From Rhinatrema bivittatum (Eukaryota; Chordata; Amphibia; Gymnophiona; Rhinatrematidae), in assembly GCF_901001135.1 (NCBI RefSeq), contig NC_042626.1:83127651-83191650 (forward strand): a stretch of DNA of 64,000 nucleotides. The letters are read 5' to 3'. The notes under the pieces were generated by a model. The model worked only from the letters and a program-made list of their open reading frames with translations. It was not told where the DNA came from and made no database searches. Made by a program: the position numbers and the translations under genes. Positions 20,801 to 31,559 of the stretch are shown here, piece after piece; within the stretch, counting starts at the first letter, position 1, and each line of letters opens with the position of its first letter.

Positions 20801-21359
20801 CGGGCCTGCAGGGGGGGGTGTGGGGATGTTCTTGCGTCCATGTTCGGAGGGAGGGGGGGGGCCAGGGGGCAGTTCCGAGATTCTGCAACTCTTGTGGGTT
20901 AGTCTATTTCGCCGGCCAGGTGGGGTGGAAGGGAGGGTGGGGGAGGCTTATATAAACAACGTTTCTCTGGGGATTACTTTGGGGTGCAAAGGGGGAGGGC
21001 ACACACAAACACATACACAAAATGTGCACCATCTCCGAAAGGTTACAAAACAGCCTTCACCAGTTGGGGAGTCACTGAGGGGAGAATGAGGAGGGAGGTA
21101 ACTGTCAGGCGAGGAAGAATGAGGGGAGAGGTGAGTGTGAGGGGATAGAGTTGGAGTGGGGATGGGAGGGAAGGGGGGGGGGGGGAATGACCAAGAGGGA
21201 AGAGGATGAGTGACTGAGCTAAATGAGCAAGGGGAAGGGGCAGGGAGGGCAAAGAATCTGACTCAGCCACTGCAACGTGTGGCAGGGGTCCACTAGTTTT
21301 AAATAAAAATAAAATCCTATGGAGGCTCTGTTCACTTGCCCCTTGTAGCAAGAGATGGC
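20801..21359. other. purine-rich sequence without a recognised gene
   Basis: It contains G runs at 20810, 20853 and 21174, a GGAGG-rich stretch at 21060-21240, and CA-repeats at 21000-21020. Frames here are artefacts of the low-complexity sequence. Nothing links it to the elements on either side. Confidence 0.4.
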
Positions 21360-21830
21360 TGATACTTGAATTCTCAGTGAATTTACTGCCAGGCCCTTAT
21401 CCAGCTCCTCTTGCAGGAATTACAGAATCCAAGCTATCTCTGCTTTTTGGGGTGAAATCCTTCTTAGATAACTCCAGTTCCCAAAGATCCTCCAGATTCT
21501 GGTGTACATTAGTGAGGTGGACCACCTAGCTCTTAATGGGGTTGCAATTATTTGAGAGAAGAATATCCCTTCTTGAATCTGTTCCTTTGAAAAGCCAGGA
21601 TGTAAGTGAGCTGCACTGGGTCCTCCATGATGACTGGCCCTTGTTTCAGGAGGCCTACTATTTTCTTGAATCTGTCAGTTAACCTAAGTCCATGTATTGT
21701 GGCCTTCTTGGCCAGTCTGGTGCAATCATAATTAGCTGTCCTGGATGGTCCGCTATCTTCCTTACTGCTTTTCCAACCATTAGCCAGGGCAGAAAAAATG
21801 TAGAGCAACATGTCTGTGGGCCACGTTTGG
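21360..21830 (-). pseudogene. DIRS copy 2 pre-recombinase and N-terminal recombinase fragment
   Basis: A minus frame (21811-21548) has L-L-Y-I-F-S-A-L, then D-R-F-K-K-I-V-G-L-L-K-Q-G-P-V-I; it corresponds to the L-L-Y-V-F-P-P region upstream of the copy 1 recombinase. A stretch encoding L-T-N-V-H-Q-N-L-E-D-L-W-E near 21500 matches the S-T-S-L-A-Y-V-R-I-W-K-V-F-E block. The catalytic half is absent. Confidence 0.5.
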
Positions 21831-21959
21831 AATACAGCATCTATTCCTCAGGTCCCCTATTCTTTCCTTCAACGAAACATCGATTTGCTTTGGTAATCTT
21901 CTGTGTGGCTATTAGATTCCACTGAGGACTTTTCCATGTATCCACTATCTGTTTAAAGG

Positions 21960-22200
21960 CTTCCTCTGCCAACTCCTACTCTCCTGGTTATACCTCTGGC
22001 AGCTTAGGAAGTTGGCTTGTATGTTGTCCATTCCTGCAATATATGCAGCCAAAATATCTTGTAGATGTTTCTTCACCCAACTCATTCATTATCATGGCTG
22101 CCTCCCTCGCCGCCTTTGAGCTTCTTGTCCTGCTTGCCTGTTCGCATATGCCATTGCTGTGGTTTTGAAAGAACTTTGACTGCTTTCCCTTCTAGTCTCA
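21960..22200 (-). pseudogene. DIRS copy 2 RNase H remnant
   Basis: At 22100-22165 the minus strand encodes T-T-A-M-A-Y-A-N-R-Q, matching T-T-V-A-Y-I-N-R-Q in the RNase H of copy 1. The 'aggaatggacaacatac' words that follow correspond to the G-K-D-N region. Heavy decay; only this block is recognisable. Confidence 0.5.
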
Positions 22201-22849
22201 GTATTGCTCTGGTCTCCAGGTGATTCATTGAATATGATGACCCTTCCAGTTCCAACCAAATCCCTTGTCACTGTCCCTGGCAGTGCACCCCCATCCTACT
22301 CTGCTCGCATCCACCGTCAGTGTTATGCATTGCGGGGCTCCAGTGTGGCTCCCTTGGCCAAGTTGGCTTCAGATACCTACCTCTCCAGGTTTATCCTAGC
22401 TTGCTCTGTTACAGAATCCTCTTTTCGAAATCCTGGCTATGTGGGGCTACCTGGATAACAAGGCCCTTTGCAATATTTGTATGTGGGCCCTTGCTCCTGG
22501 CCCTGGCTCCACTGCTACTGCCATTGAACCTAAAACTGTAGGTATATCTGTACTTGGGCGGGGTTGGGGTGCTTATCAACCCCTGAATTTACTTTTTCTT
22601 CTTCAGGCTGTTCTGGTTTTTGCCAAGTTGCTGCTGCAACTTGTTTATCCTTTCTTGTGTCAGGGAGAGCATTCCTCACTGTATCAAATTGTGCTCCAAG
22701 ATGCACCAGAATTTGAGAGGATGTAGTGACTCTTGTTCCTGTTCACTACTCATCCCCGTCTCTCCAGCATTACACTTTCGGTTGCTTGTCAGTCTTCCTG
22801 GAAGAAGTTGGCTTTTATTAGCCAGTTCGGTGTACCCCAATCCCCTCTT

Positions 22850-23400
22850 TTTGCCGGAAGGCCACCAGCCGTATAGTCACCTTTGTAAACATTCTGGGTA
22901 CCATAACCAGTCCAAATGCCCAAAGCCTTGAATTGAAAAAGTTCTAGAATGAGAGCGCAAATAGCGTTGGAAATCCTTCTTCTTGATTGGAATAAAGAGG
23001 TATGCCTCCAAGTTGAGATGACAGAAACTAGCCTTTTCTTCCTGCTGTTTTACCAGCCCTAGTGACCCCATGTGAAAGTGCGGGACTCTCCAGGCCAGGT
23101 TCATTTTTTTTAGATCTAGTACCGGTCGGAAAGGTCCTTTTCTTTTTTGGAACTATAAAGTAAATTTAGTTGAAGCCTCTACTTTTTTTCTTCCTCTGGG
23201 ACTGGCATACTTGCCCGTAAATAGAGAAGTCTGACAGTTGTTTTCTGTACAGCCCTCTTCTTGCTTGCCTTTCATAGCGATTCCAAAAAGGCCTCCTTTA
23301 GAAATTTAGCTCTGGCACATATCCTCCTTATATGATGTTGAACACCCACTGATCTATTCTTTTGTGGACCCACTCCTCTTAGAAACTCTGTAATCTGTCT
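22850..23400 (-). pseudogene. DIRS copy 2 reverse transcriptase remnant
   Basis: The minus-strand frame 23104-22877 carries R-V-P-H-F-H-M-G-S-L, then H-L-N-L-E-A-Y-L-F-I-P-I and F-Q-R-Y-L-R, matching the I-P-H-F-R-M-E-T-L and S-L-D-L-A-E-A-Y-F-H-I-P-I blocks of copy 1. The upstream part near 23120-23230 corresponds to the V-P-K-K-D-G block in broken frames. The Y-L-D-D active-site block was not found. Confidence 0.6.
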
Positions 23401-23549
23401 CCTACTGGTGAGAGTGAGGAGTGGGCCTGTAAACCATTATTTCATCCCTTTTCCAGTGAGTGGCGTTCTGTCGCCCCCATCTCTTGGGCTGTACCCACCT
23501 TAGCAGCTTGGTGCTCTGGTTCCTGGCCAGCTTACACTGTCTGTATTCC

Positions 23550-24260
23550 CTTAGCCCTTGCCGTGCCATATCTAAGCGGGAGGACCTTCTGGCCTTATCT
23601 TCAGTCTTTGTGGCGTAGACTCTCTGAAGTCTTTAACTAGCTTCTCCAGTTCTTTCCTGAATAGCAGCCTTTCTTAGCCTGGCTTTGGAGGCCAAGTCTG
23701 CTGCTCAACAGGCACTTGGCCATAACTTCTGTCACATCCTACTTTACAGATACTCACTCTGAGGAGGTCAGATGAGGTGCCTGCAATTAATGCTGCCCCT
23801 GATACCAACTGCAATGCCTCTGCAGAGCTTGCTTCTGATCCTTATCCTTCCATTCATAAAGTAGTCTGCTTGCATCTACCAGCCCAGTGCCCTGGCTACA
23901 TACCCCTGACAGATCTCAGCATGCAAGCCCAGGCTAGACAATTCAGACTCTCTCTCCAATTAGAGATTCCAGCTTCCTATCTTGGGGGTCCTTCAGAGAT
24001 GTTCCCCCTTCTACTGAGTTCATAGTCTTATGTGCTACTGCAGAGACCTCGGCATCCACCTTGCTGCATTTGCCCAACTTGTCTCCCTGTTTCTGCTCTA
24101 CCACATATAGCTTTTCTATCGTTCTCCTTCTCAGCCTTGACGCTGATGCCTTACACTCTGCACCAATCATGTCCTGTATTTCCAAGTGGATTGGCTGGCT
24201 TTTTGGAGTCACCTTGGGCTTAGATTCTTTCAGCTGTCCTGACAGCCTCACTACCTGGGA
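23550..24260 (-). pseudogene. DIRS copy 2 gag remnant
   Basis: The frame 24251-23943 has V-S-A-V-A-H-K-T and G-G-T-S-L-K-D-P-Q-D-R-K-L-E, which align with V-S-A-V-A-K-H-T and S-T-A-L-K-D-S-Q-D-R-K-L-E in copy 1. Downstream stretches at 23640-23900 keep the spacing of the capsid-like region but are full of stops. Confidence 0.6.
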
Positions 24261-24639
24261 GACTTTGGTTATCAGAGTCTGTAGTTGCAGAGACCTGAAC
24301 AGATGGGCTCTCAGGTCCCTTTCTTCCTGTAATTCCTATTGGGAAGAGTGTGTGTGTATAAAAAGATAAGAAATTGACATACTGGGTCAGACCAAGGGTC
24401 CATCAAGCCCAGCATCCTGTTTCCAACAGTGGCCAATCCAGGCCATAAGAACCTGGTAAGTACCCAAAAACTAAGTCTCTTCCATGCTAAAATTGCTAGT
24501 AATAGCAGTGGCTATTCTCAAAGCCAACTCAATTAATAGCAGGTAATGGACTTCTCCTCCAAGAACTTATTCAATCCTTTTTTTTAAACACAGCTATACT
24601 AACTGCACTAACCACATCCTCTGGCATCAAATTCCAGAG

Positions 24640-26040
24640 CTTACTTGTGCGTTGAATAAAATAATTTTTTCCATTTAGTTTTAAATGTGCTACTTGCTAA
24701 CTTGATGGAGTACCCGGTCCTTCTATTATCGAAAATTGTAAATAACGGATTCACATTTACCTGTTCTAGACCTCTCATGATTTTAAAGATCTCCATCCTA
24801 TCCCCCCTCGGCTGTCTCTTCTCCAAGCTGAACAGCCCTAACCTCTTCAGCCTTTTCTCATAGGGAAGCTGTTCCATCCCCTTTATCATTTTGGTTGCCC
24901 TTCTCTGTACCTTCTCCAGTGCAACTATATATTTTTTGAGATTCGGTGACCAGAACTGTACACAGGACTCAAGATGTGTCTCACCATGGAGCGATTACAG
25001 AGGCATTATGACACTTTCCGTTTTATTCATCATTCCCTTCCTAATAATTCCTATCATTCTGTTTGCTTTTTGACTGCTGCAGCACACTGAGCTGACTATT
25101 TCAATGTATTATCCACTGTGATGCCTAGATCTTTTTCCTGGGTAGTAGCTCCTAATATGGAACCTAAAATTGTGTAACTACTACATAGGTTATTTTTCCC
25201 TATATGCAACACCCTGCACTTGTCCACATTAAATTTCATCTGTCATTTGGATGCCCAATCTTCAGTCTCGCAAGGTCCTCCTGCAATGTATCCCAATCCG
25301 CTTGTGATTTAACTACTCTGAATAATTTTGTATCATCTGCAAATTTGATAACCTCACTAGTCATATTCTGTTCCAGATCATTTATAAATATACTGAAAAG
25401 CACCAGTCCAAGTACAGATCCCGGAGGCACTCCACTGATAACCCTTTTCCACTGAGAAAATTAACCATTTAATCCTACTCTTTACGGTCTTTTAACCAGT
25501 TTGTAATCCACAAAAGGACATCACCTCCTATCTCATGAATTTTTAGTTTTTTTAGAAGCCTCTCATGAGGGCCTTTGTCAAACGCCTTCTGAAAATCCAA
25601 ATACACCATCTACCGGTTCACCTTTATCAACATGTTTATTAACCCCTTCAAAAAATATTAGGCAGATTTGTGAGGCTGGACTTCCCTTGGGTAAATTCAT
25701 GTTGACTGTGTTCCATTAAACCATGTCTTTTATATGTTCTGTGATTTTGATCTTTATAATAGCTTCCACTATTTTTCCCAGCATTGAAGTTAGGCTCACT
25801 GGTGTATAGTTTCCCAGATCGTCCCTGGAACCCTTTTTAAATATTGGGGTTACATTGGCTACCCTCCAGTCTTCAGGTACAATGGATGATTTTAATGATA
25901 GGTTACACATTTTAACTAATAGATCAGAAATTTCATTTTTGAGTTCCTTCAGTACCCTAGGATGCATGCCATCCGGTCCAGGTGATTTGCTACTCTTTAG
26001 TTTGAAAACCATATCTGGAACTAGCATCTCCCCAACATCC
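24640..26040 (-). pseudogene. CR1 type B reverse transcriptase
   Basis: On the minus strand: S-P-G-P-D-G-M-H-P-R-V-L-K-E-L and P-I-F-K-K-G-S-R (26000-25820), M-P-P-G-S-V-L-G-L-V-L-F near 25425, the active site F-A-D-D-T-K-L-F near 25330, then the C-terminal M-I-K-G-M-E-Q-L-P-Y-E-K-R-L and F-S-L-E-K-R-Q block (24889-24641). The catalytic F-A-D-D is present but the frame is broken around 25450-25700 and 25000. It primes on nicked target DNA and copies the CR1 RNA. Confidence 0.8.
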
Positions 26041-26045
26041 TCAAT

Positions 26046-27205
26046 AATAGAAATGACGGCAGAAGAAGACCAAACGGCCCATCCAGTCTGCCCAGCAAGC
26101 TTCACACATTTTTTTTTCTCATACATATCTGTTTCTCTTAGCTCTTTGGTTCTATTTCCCTTCCACCCCCACCATTAATGTAGAGAGCAGTGATGGAGCT
26201 GCATCCAAGTGAAATATAAAGCTTTCGATCGGTACTACAAGCACTAATATTTGTGAGCACTGACTATTGTAATGTACTTCTACTAGGTCTTCCATACACC
26301 TCACTAAGACCATTGCAAATTCTACAAAACTCAGCTGCAAGAGTCTTAACTGGCAAAAGTAAAAAAGATCACATTATCGAAACACTGGCTGAACTACACT
26401 TGCTTCCCATTGAACAAAGAATACAATACAAAACACTGTGTACCATACACAAGTTAATACATAACGAACATGCAGACTGGTTAAATACAGCCCTACGTGT
26501 ACACATCCCTAACAGAAACCTAAGATCAGCAAACAAAGCACTACTAACCATTCCATCAGTCAAAACTGCAAGACTTACACAGGTGCGAGAGAGAGTACTA
26601 TCACTGGCAGGACCCATACTATGGAACTCCATGCCCCTAGATTTAAGACTACAAAGAGACAGCAAAACCTTTAGAAAAGGTTTAAAAACCTGGCTCTTTA
26701 AACAAGCTTTTCAGAAAGAGAAGGGAGAATAGAAACCAGGGACAGGCAAAGCACGCTCAATATAACATCCACACACACTACTGTATTCACTAAGTGTGTA
26801 GTCTTTAAAGGACAAATCACAATTTTATAGTAATTCTATAATAATAACCGAGATAGAGACATGGACATGATTAGTTACATTTAACATTATTGATCACTAA
26901 CTATGTTACCGAACCTTATGGCACTCTTGTAAAGGTGCAAATCACAGTATCATTAATTTTATGTGCCTTGATGTAAACCGTTGTGACGGTATCCTCCAAA
27001 CGACTGTATAGAAAAGATTTAAAATAATAAATAAATAAATAACCGCCGCAATAAGCAAGCTACTCCCATGCTTATTTGTTTTACCCAGACTGTTATTCAG
27101 CCCTTATTGGTTGTTTTTCTTCTCCCCTGCCGTTGAAGCAGGGAGCTATGCTGGATATGCGTGAAGTATCAGTTTTTCTTCACCCCTGCCGTTGAAGCAG
27201 AGAGC
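26046..27205 (-). mobile_element. CR1 type A 3' fragment, itself split by an L2 end
   Basis: 26046-26215 carries the type A 3' end ('atagaaatgacggcag' and 'gtctgcccagcaagc' as plus-strand words). The same element resumes at 27024 with 'ccgccgcaataagcaagc' and runs to about 27205. The gap is filled by an L2 3' end. Comparison with the copy at 47019 shows that about 25 bases of CR1 were lost at the L2 insertion point. Confidence 0.75.
26216..27023 (+). mobile_element. L2-clade LINE 3' end, second subfamily
   Basis: A 159-codon plus frame (26253-26732) encodes the L2 C-terminus: D-Y-C-N-V-L-L-L-G-L-P near 26260, L-Q-N-S-A-A-R-V-L, H-L-L-P-I-E-Q-R-I and L-W-N-S-M-P-L-D-L-R, ending L-K-T-W-L-F-K-Q-A-F. 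The 3' end has 'gatgtaaaccgttgtgac' and an AATAAATAAATAAATAA tail. It differs from the three longer L2 copies in sequence and is less decayed, hence a separate, younger subfamily. Confidence 0.75.
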
Positions 27206-28450
27206 TGAAACACAGAAGCAAAGAATTCATTTAGTCTTTTTGCAATGACCTTATCTTCCCTAAGAGCCCCTTTAATCCCTCTGTCATCTCCTTAGATGCA
27301 ACAGACTCTTTCATAGATTTCTTGCTTCAGATTTATTTTAAAGTTTTTTTAGTTTTTAACTCTACAGCCAACTTCATTTCAAATTTTCCCTTTGCCTGAC
27401 ATCATTGTTTTACATTTAACTTGTCAATGCTTATGCTTTTTTTTTCCTGTTTTCTTCAGATGGCTCCTTCTTCCAATTTTTGAAAGATTTTTTTTTGGCT
27501 GAAATAGCCTCTTTCACTTCACCTTTTAACCATGACGGTAATCATTTTGCCTTCCTTCCATCTTTTTAAATGCATGGAATATATCTGGACTCCATGTCTA
27601 ATTGTTTAAAAATACCACGTCCATGCCTTTGCAGCTGCACCTTTCAGGTTTTTTTCTATTTTCCTCATTTTATCAGTTTCCCTTTTGAAAATTTAGTGTT
27701 AAAGGTGTAGATTTACTTATTGTGCCCCTTCCAGTTATTAGTTCAAATTTGATCGTGTTATGATCATTATTGCCAAGTGACCCTGCCACCATTACCTCTC
27801 TCACCAAATCCTGCATTCCACTAGGAATTAAATCTAAAATAGCTCCCTCTCTTGTTTGGTTCCTAAACCAATTGTTCCATGAAGCAGACTATTATTCCAG
27901 CCAGGAATATTTTGTCTCTAGCATGTCCTGATGTTACATTTACCCAGCCAATATTGGGGTAATTTTAAATCTCCCATTATTACTGCACTGGCAAATTGGT
28001 AGCTTCCCTGATTTCTCTTAGAATTTCATCATCTATCTGACCATTTTGTCCAGGTGGACGGTAGTATACTCCTACCACTATACCCGTACCCAACACACAT
28101 GGGATTTCTACCCATATAGATTCTACTGAGCATTTAGTCTCTTGTATGATCTTTATCCTGTTGTACTCTATACCACCCCTCACCCCCCCAGACATAAAGT
28201 GCCACTCCCTACTAAGTTGATCCTCCCTTTCATTGCAATATAACTTGTACGCTGATATAGCACTGTCCCATTGGTTATCCTCCCTCCACCAGGTCTCGGT
28301 GATGCTAATTATGTCAAGCTCATCATTTACTGCTATAAACTAACTCTCCCATCTTACTTCTTAGACTTCTGGCATTAGCATTTAGACATTTCAAAGTGTG
28401 TGTTTTTGTTTGTATTAACAACCTGGTTTTCAGTTGATAGGGATAATTTG
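27206..28450 (-). pseudogene. CR1 type B endonuclease and linker
   Basis: On the minus strand, the EN core is in the frame 28195-27980: S-I-W-V-E-I-P and G-V-Y-Y-R-P-P-G-Q-N, the latter being the conserved Y-R-P-P block of CR1 endonucleases. Toward 27700 the sequence matches the N-H-D-x-I-x-F and R-x-N-x-R blocks in broken frames, and at 27206-27290 codons for L-R-E-D-K-V-I-A-K-R-L-N-E-F-F-A-S-V-F mark the linker before RT. The EN N-terminus (N-A-R-S-L) is near 28350 and badly decayed. Confidence 0.65.
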
Positions 28451-28789
28451 GAAGTCTTTAACTCAGGTGATTATTATTATATTTTATTTATTTTTACATA
28501 TAGGCACATGGACTACGTTTGCTTTCATTGGAACCTCTCTGAATGAAATGCCTTAACTCGCCTGTTTCATTAGTATCCTTCAAGGATACATTCCTCCAAA
28601 CCATGCACTGCTGAGTGACTGTCTGCTTTTCCCCTTGTTCTAATTTAAAAGCTGCTCTATCTCCTTTTTAAAAGTTAGTTCCAGCAGCCTGGTTCCACTC
28701 TGGTCAAGGTGGAACCCATCTTTTCGAAAAAGTCTCCTTCTTACCCAAAAGGTTCCCCAGTTCCTTACAAAACTGAATCCCTGTTCCCT

Positions 28790-29640
28790 GCAGCATCATC
28801 TCATGCAAACCTTGAGACTCTGGAGCTCTGCCTGCCTCTGGGGACCTGCACGTGGAATAGGGAGCATTTCAGAGAATGCCACCTTGGAGGTTCTGGATTT
28901 CAGCTTTCTACTTAAAATCCTAAATTTGGTTTCCAGAACCACTCTACCACATTTTCCTGTGTCGTTGGTGCCCCCATGTACGACGACAGCCGGCTCCTCC
29001 CCAGTGCTGTCTGTAATCATATCTAGGTGACATGTGAGGTCTGCCATCTTCGCACCAGGCAGCCAAGTTACCAGATGGTCCTCACGTCCACCCAGCTATC
29101 TACATTTCTATTAATCGAATCACTAACTATGATGGCTGACCTAACCCTTCCCTCCTGGGCAGTAGCCCTGGCAGACTTGTCCTCAGTGAGAGAGGACAAT
29201 ATATCACCTGGAGAACAGGTCCTTGCTACAGGATCACTTCCTGCTACACCAGGGTGATGATCTCCAACTGGGAGACCTTTCTGATCCAAGGCAGCATCGG
29301 GGCTGCCAGACTGGATTTGGGGCTTGGCTACTACTATGTACCTGAAGGTCTTATCAATGTACCTCTCTCTGTCTGCCTCAGCTCCTCCAAGTCAGGCACA
29401 TATCCGAAATCTGGAAGTGCGTGTGTGCGCACGCATTGGGCAACCTTTTGTGCACTCATGCACTCTGTCACAAGCTCTCTCCACTCATTCACATATACTC
29501 TTGCTCTCAGTCGTACATATGTATGTTTGTGTGTATATACATACACTACAGGCTCCACTGGTACACTGCCTCCTAGCCCCTATTTGGGTGTTGCCCCTCC
29601 TCATGGTTCTGCTGCAGGATTCCTACAGCAATAAGTCTGA
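28790..29640 (-). pseudogene. CR1 type B ORF1 with SGNH-hydrolase-like domain
   Basis: Some CR1 ORF1 proteins contain an esterase-like SGNH domain. Here the minus frame 29289-29068 has I-I-V-S-D-S-I-N-R-N-V-D, matching the block I G-D-S-I motif with the nucleophilic serine (the glycine is changed to serine). The frame 29047-28796 has V-V-V-H-G-G-T-N-D-T-G, the block III G-x-N motif, then L-S-R-K-L-K-S-R-T-S-K-V-A-F-S-E. The two frames differ, so one frameshift separates the active-site blocks. The N-terminal part toward 29640 has a C-x-x-L leucine-rich stretch, possibly a coiled coil. Confidence 0.7.
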
Positions 29641-29890
29641 CCCACCTGATACCTCCTGCAGGTCTGGAAGTAGGTCCGGTGAGGAGTCATATGCTAGCAG
29701 TACTAAATAGACTTTCTCAGCCACCCCTTGCCACTGGAGAAACTTAGGTCATCTTGCTGATGCAGCAATGCTGCCTCTTCCTACAGCCCACCCCCGCTGC
29801 TCTCACCATCGCTATTGGCAATGCAACAACAGAGGGACCAGTTATTTTGCTTTCCTAAGGTAGACGCTACAGTTGCAGCACTGACAAAGA
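29641..29890. other. unassigned sequence between CR1 and the gypsy 3' LTR
   Basis: About 250 bases with no reading frame or repeat that I recognise. It may hold the outer end of the gypsy LTR, whose far boundary I could not fix. Confidence 0.3.
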
Positions 29891-30271
29891 TAACCACAAT
29901 TTTGGTCTAGGGTGGAGCAACAATTGAGGACCCTGTGGTTGCTCAGGCATGGCCAGGGGTAGGAAAAAAGCCAGAGTTTGGCTTCACTTTTGAACTCCTG
30001 GCTAGTTCCACAGAAACAAGACTTTATTTACAGACAAAACAAAACAGCATTAAGGCTGCTTACCTCAGCAGTCCCTTGTGTTAATAGTCAAATATATATT
30101 TTGGCTGTAGGTTGGCTTCCTCTCTTCTGGACCCTGCCATATGCTAGGTTGCAGGGATTCTCCCTGGGCCCAGAATCCCTTGCTAGCTTGGGACATAAGG
30201 AGGACTGGGTCAGTTAGCTGTGTCTGGTACTTTAAGGTGTTCTGAGGGAGTTTCTTATATACTTCCTCACA
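29891..30271 (-). repeat. gypsy 3' LTR (putative)
   Basis: A purine tract (minus strand 'gagctgagggggagagt', 30289-30273) is followed by TGTGAGG at 30271, a usual LTR start. A TATATAAG box lies at 30261-30254 and an AATAAA signal at 30028-30023. The end of the LTR is not certain because no second LTR is present in the window; 29891 is an estimate. Confidence 0.45.
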
Positions 30272-30900
30272 TACTCTCCCCCTCAGCTCAGCCTTACTAG
30301 ACTGAGTGCCTGCCTGCATTAGAAGTACTTTTCTAGATATAACTGCATTGGTATTTTCCCTTCCTGCCTTATGCCAGATCTTATAGTTGAAGGGTTGCAC
30401 TGTTAGGAACTACCTTATAACCCTCACATTGGATTCTTTGTTTCTATTTATCCATTTGTGCAGTTGATGATCCCTTTTGAGCATGAATTGCTGTTACAGC
30501 AGGTAATATCAGAAGGATTCTAAGGTCCACTTGACTGCCAAGGTCTCCTTCTCAGTTGTTGAGTAACTCCTCTCCCCTGGCATAAGCTTCTGGCTGATGT
30601 ATACCACAGGTGTTCTTGGCCATCTTTCTCTTGAACTGATACTGCTTCCAGGCCTACCTCTGTGGCATCTGTTTGCACCATGAATGGTTCTGTGAAGTTC
30701 AGATTTATTAGGACTGGTTTGAAGCATAATACCTCTTTCAGAATCCAGAAGGCTTGCTCTGCTTTGGCTGACCATTGGACCTTCTCTGGTATGTGTTTTT
30801 TTTTTTTTTGTTTTTTTTTTAACAAGAGCCTTTTGAGACTCTGCCTTCTCAGAGTAATTGGGTATAAATCTCTTGAAATACCCCGTCAGGCCTGGGAAAG
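30070..30900 (-). pseudogene. gypsy RT C-terminus and RNase H
   Basis: Minus-strand blocks: K-M-R-A-F-P-G-L-T-G-Y-F-K-R-F-I-P-N-Y (near 30890-30835), F-M-V-Q-T-D-A-T-E-V-G-L near 30660-30680 with the first RNase H aspartate, Y-S-T-T-E-K-E-T-L-A-V-K-W near 30555 with the glutamate, and the downstream N-Y-K-I-W-H-K-A-G-R-E-N-T-N-A block near 30380. A run of T at 30795-30820 (A-rich on the minus strand) adds a lysine tract. Frames change several times. Confidence 0.75.
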
Positions 30901-31069
30901 CTCTCATTTTTGCTTTTGTTTGTGGGACTGCTACCTGGGTAATTGCCTCCGGTCTTCTGGATTGGTGGATGGACCTTCCCTTTCTCAAGGGCATAGCCAA
31001 GATGCTGGACTTCCTGCCCTCCCAGCAAGCACCTTTTTTGGATTGGCAGTCAGTCCTGCCTTCCTGAGA

Positions 31070-31440
31070 CTTGTTAGCATGGCCTGTAGTTGGCTTCAGT
31101 GTGTCCTCCAATCTGGGCTGTATACCACGATATCATCCAACCTTGATGTGGGTGCAGCAGGTAGTCAACCAAGTGCTGAAACATTTGGAGCTCAAAAGGG
31201 AAGAAGGTGAATTGGAAGAGTCCCCTTGGCACAGAGAACAGTCTTCGCCTCCTCTGCCTGCATGAGTTGAGAGGCACCTGTTCTTTTGTAAAGTCCAGGG
31301 TAGAAATGAACTGGACTGACCCCAGCTGTTCAATCAGCTTGTCCACCCAAGGCATTGGGTACGTGTTGCATTTCGAGGCCTTGTTGACTTTTATAAAATC
31401 AGTGCAGAATTTGATGCGCCCATCTGGCTTCGGCACCAGT
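31070..31440 (-). pseudogene. gypsy reverse transcriptase core
   Basis: Minus-strand frame 31436-31074: V/M-P-K-P-D-G-R-I-K-F-C-T-D-F near 31430, Y-P-M-P-W-V-D-K-L-I-E-Q-L-G, F-I-S-T-L-D-F-T-K near 31300. The active-site D-D-I-V-V-Y-S is readable in another frame near 31125-31145, after a frameshift. It lies 3' of the integrase on the same strand, which is the notable point. No protease was found upstream. Confidence 0.75.
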
Positions 31441-31559
31441 ACTGTGGATAAGGACCAGTCACTATTTAGAGTACTCTATAACTCTGAGCTGGAGCATCTC
31501 CTTCACCTTGGCCTTGAAAATCCAATAGGGCCTCTGCTGCATGACAGCTCCCTGAGGCA

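Larger units (their letters stand above)
21360..24330 (-). mobile_element. DIRS-type element, decayed (DIRS copy 2)
   Basis: On the minus strand the modules are gag (24260-23550), RT (23400-22850), RNase H (22200-21960) and the start of the recombinase (21830-21360), the same order as in copy 1 but with many more stops and frameshifts. The recombinase C-terminus, terminal repeats and internal complementary region are missing. The right edge meets a CR1 type B tail at 24366. It is older than copy 1 and of a different subfamily, judged from how little sequence they share outside the motifs. Confidence 0.75.
24366..29640 (-). mobile_element. CR1 LINE type B, nearly full length
   Basis: The 3' end is at 24366 ('ttgccatactgggtcag'-type tail on the minus strand). 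Going up in coordinate are the RT C-terminus (24640-24890), RT core (25236-26040), the linker between endonuclease and RT (27206-27700), endonuclease (27900-28400) and ORF1 (28790 to about 29640). A CR1 type A fragment holding an L2 3' end is inserted at 26046-27205. Without the insertion the copy is about 4.1 kb, far longer than the usual truncated CR1. Stops and frameshifts are present in all domains. Confidence 0.8.

Noticed and set aside
30662..31210. 182-codon plus-strand frame with a phenylalanine run
   Set aside because: Antisense to the gypsy RT and RNase H; the run of F comes from the T-tract at 30795-30820.
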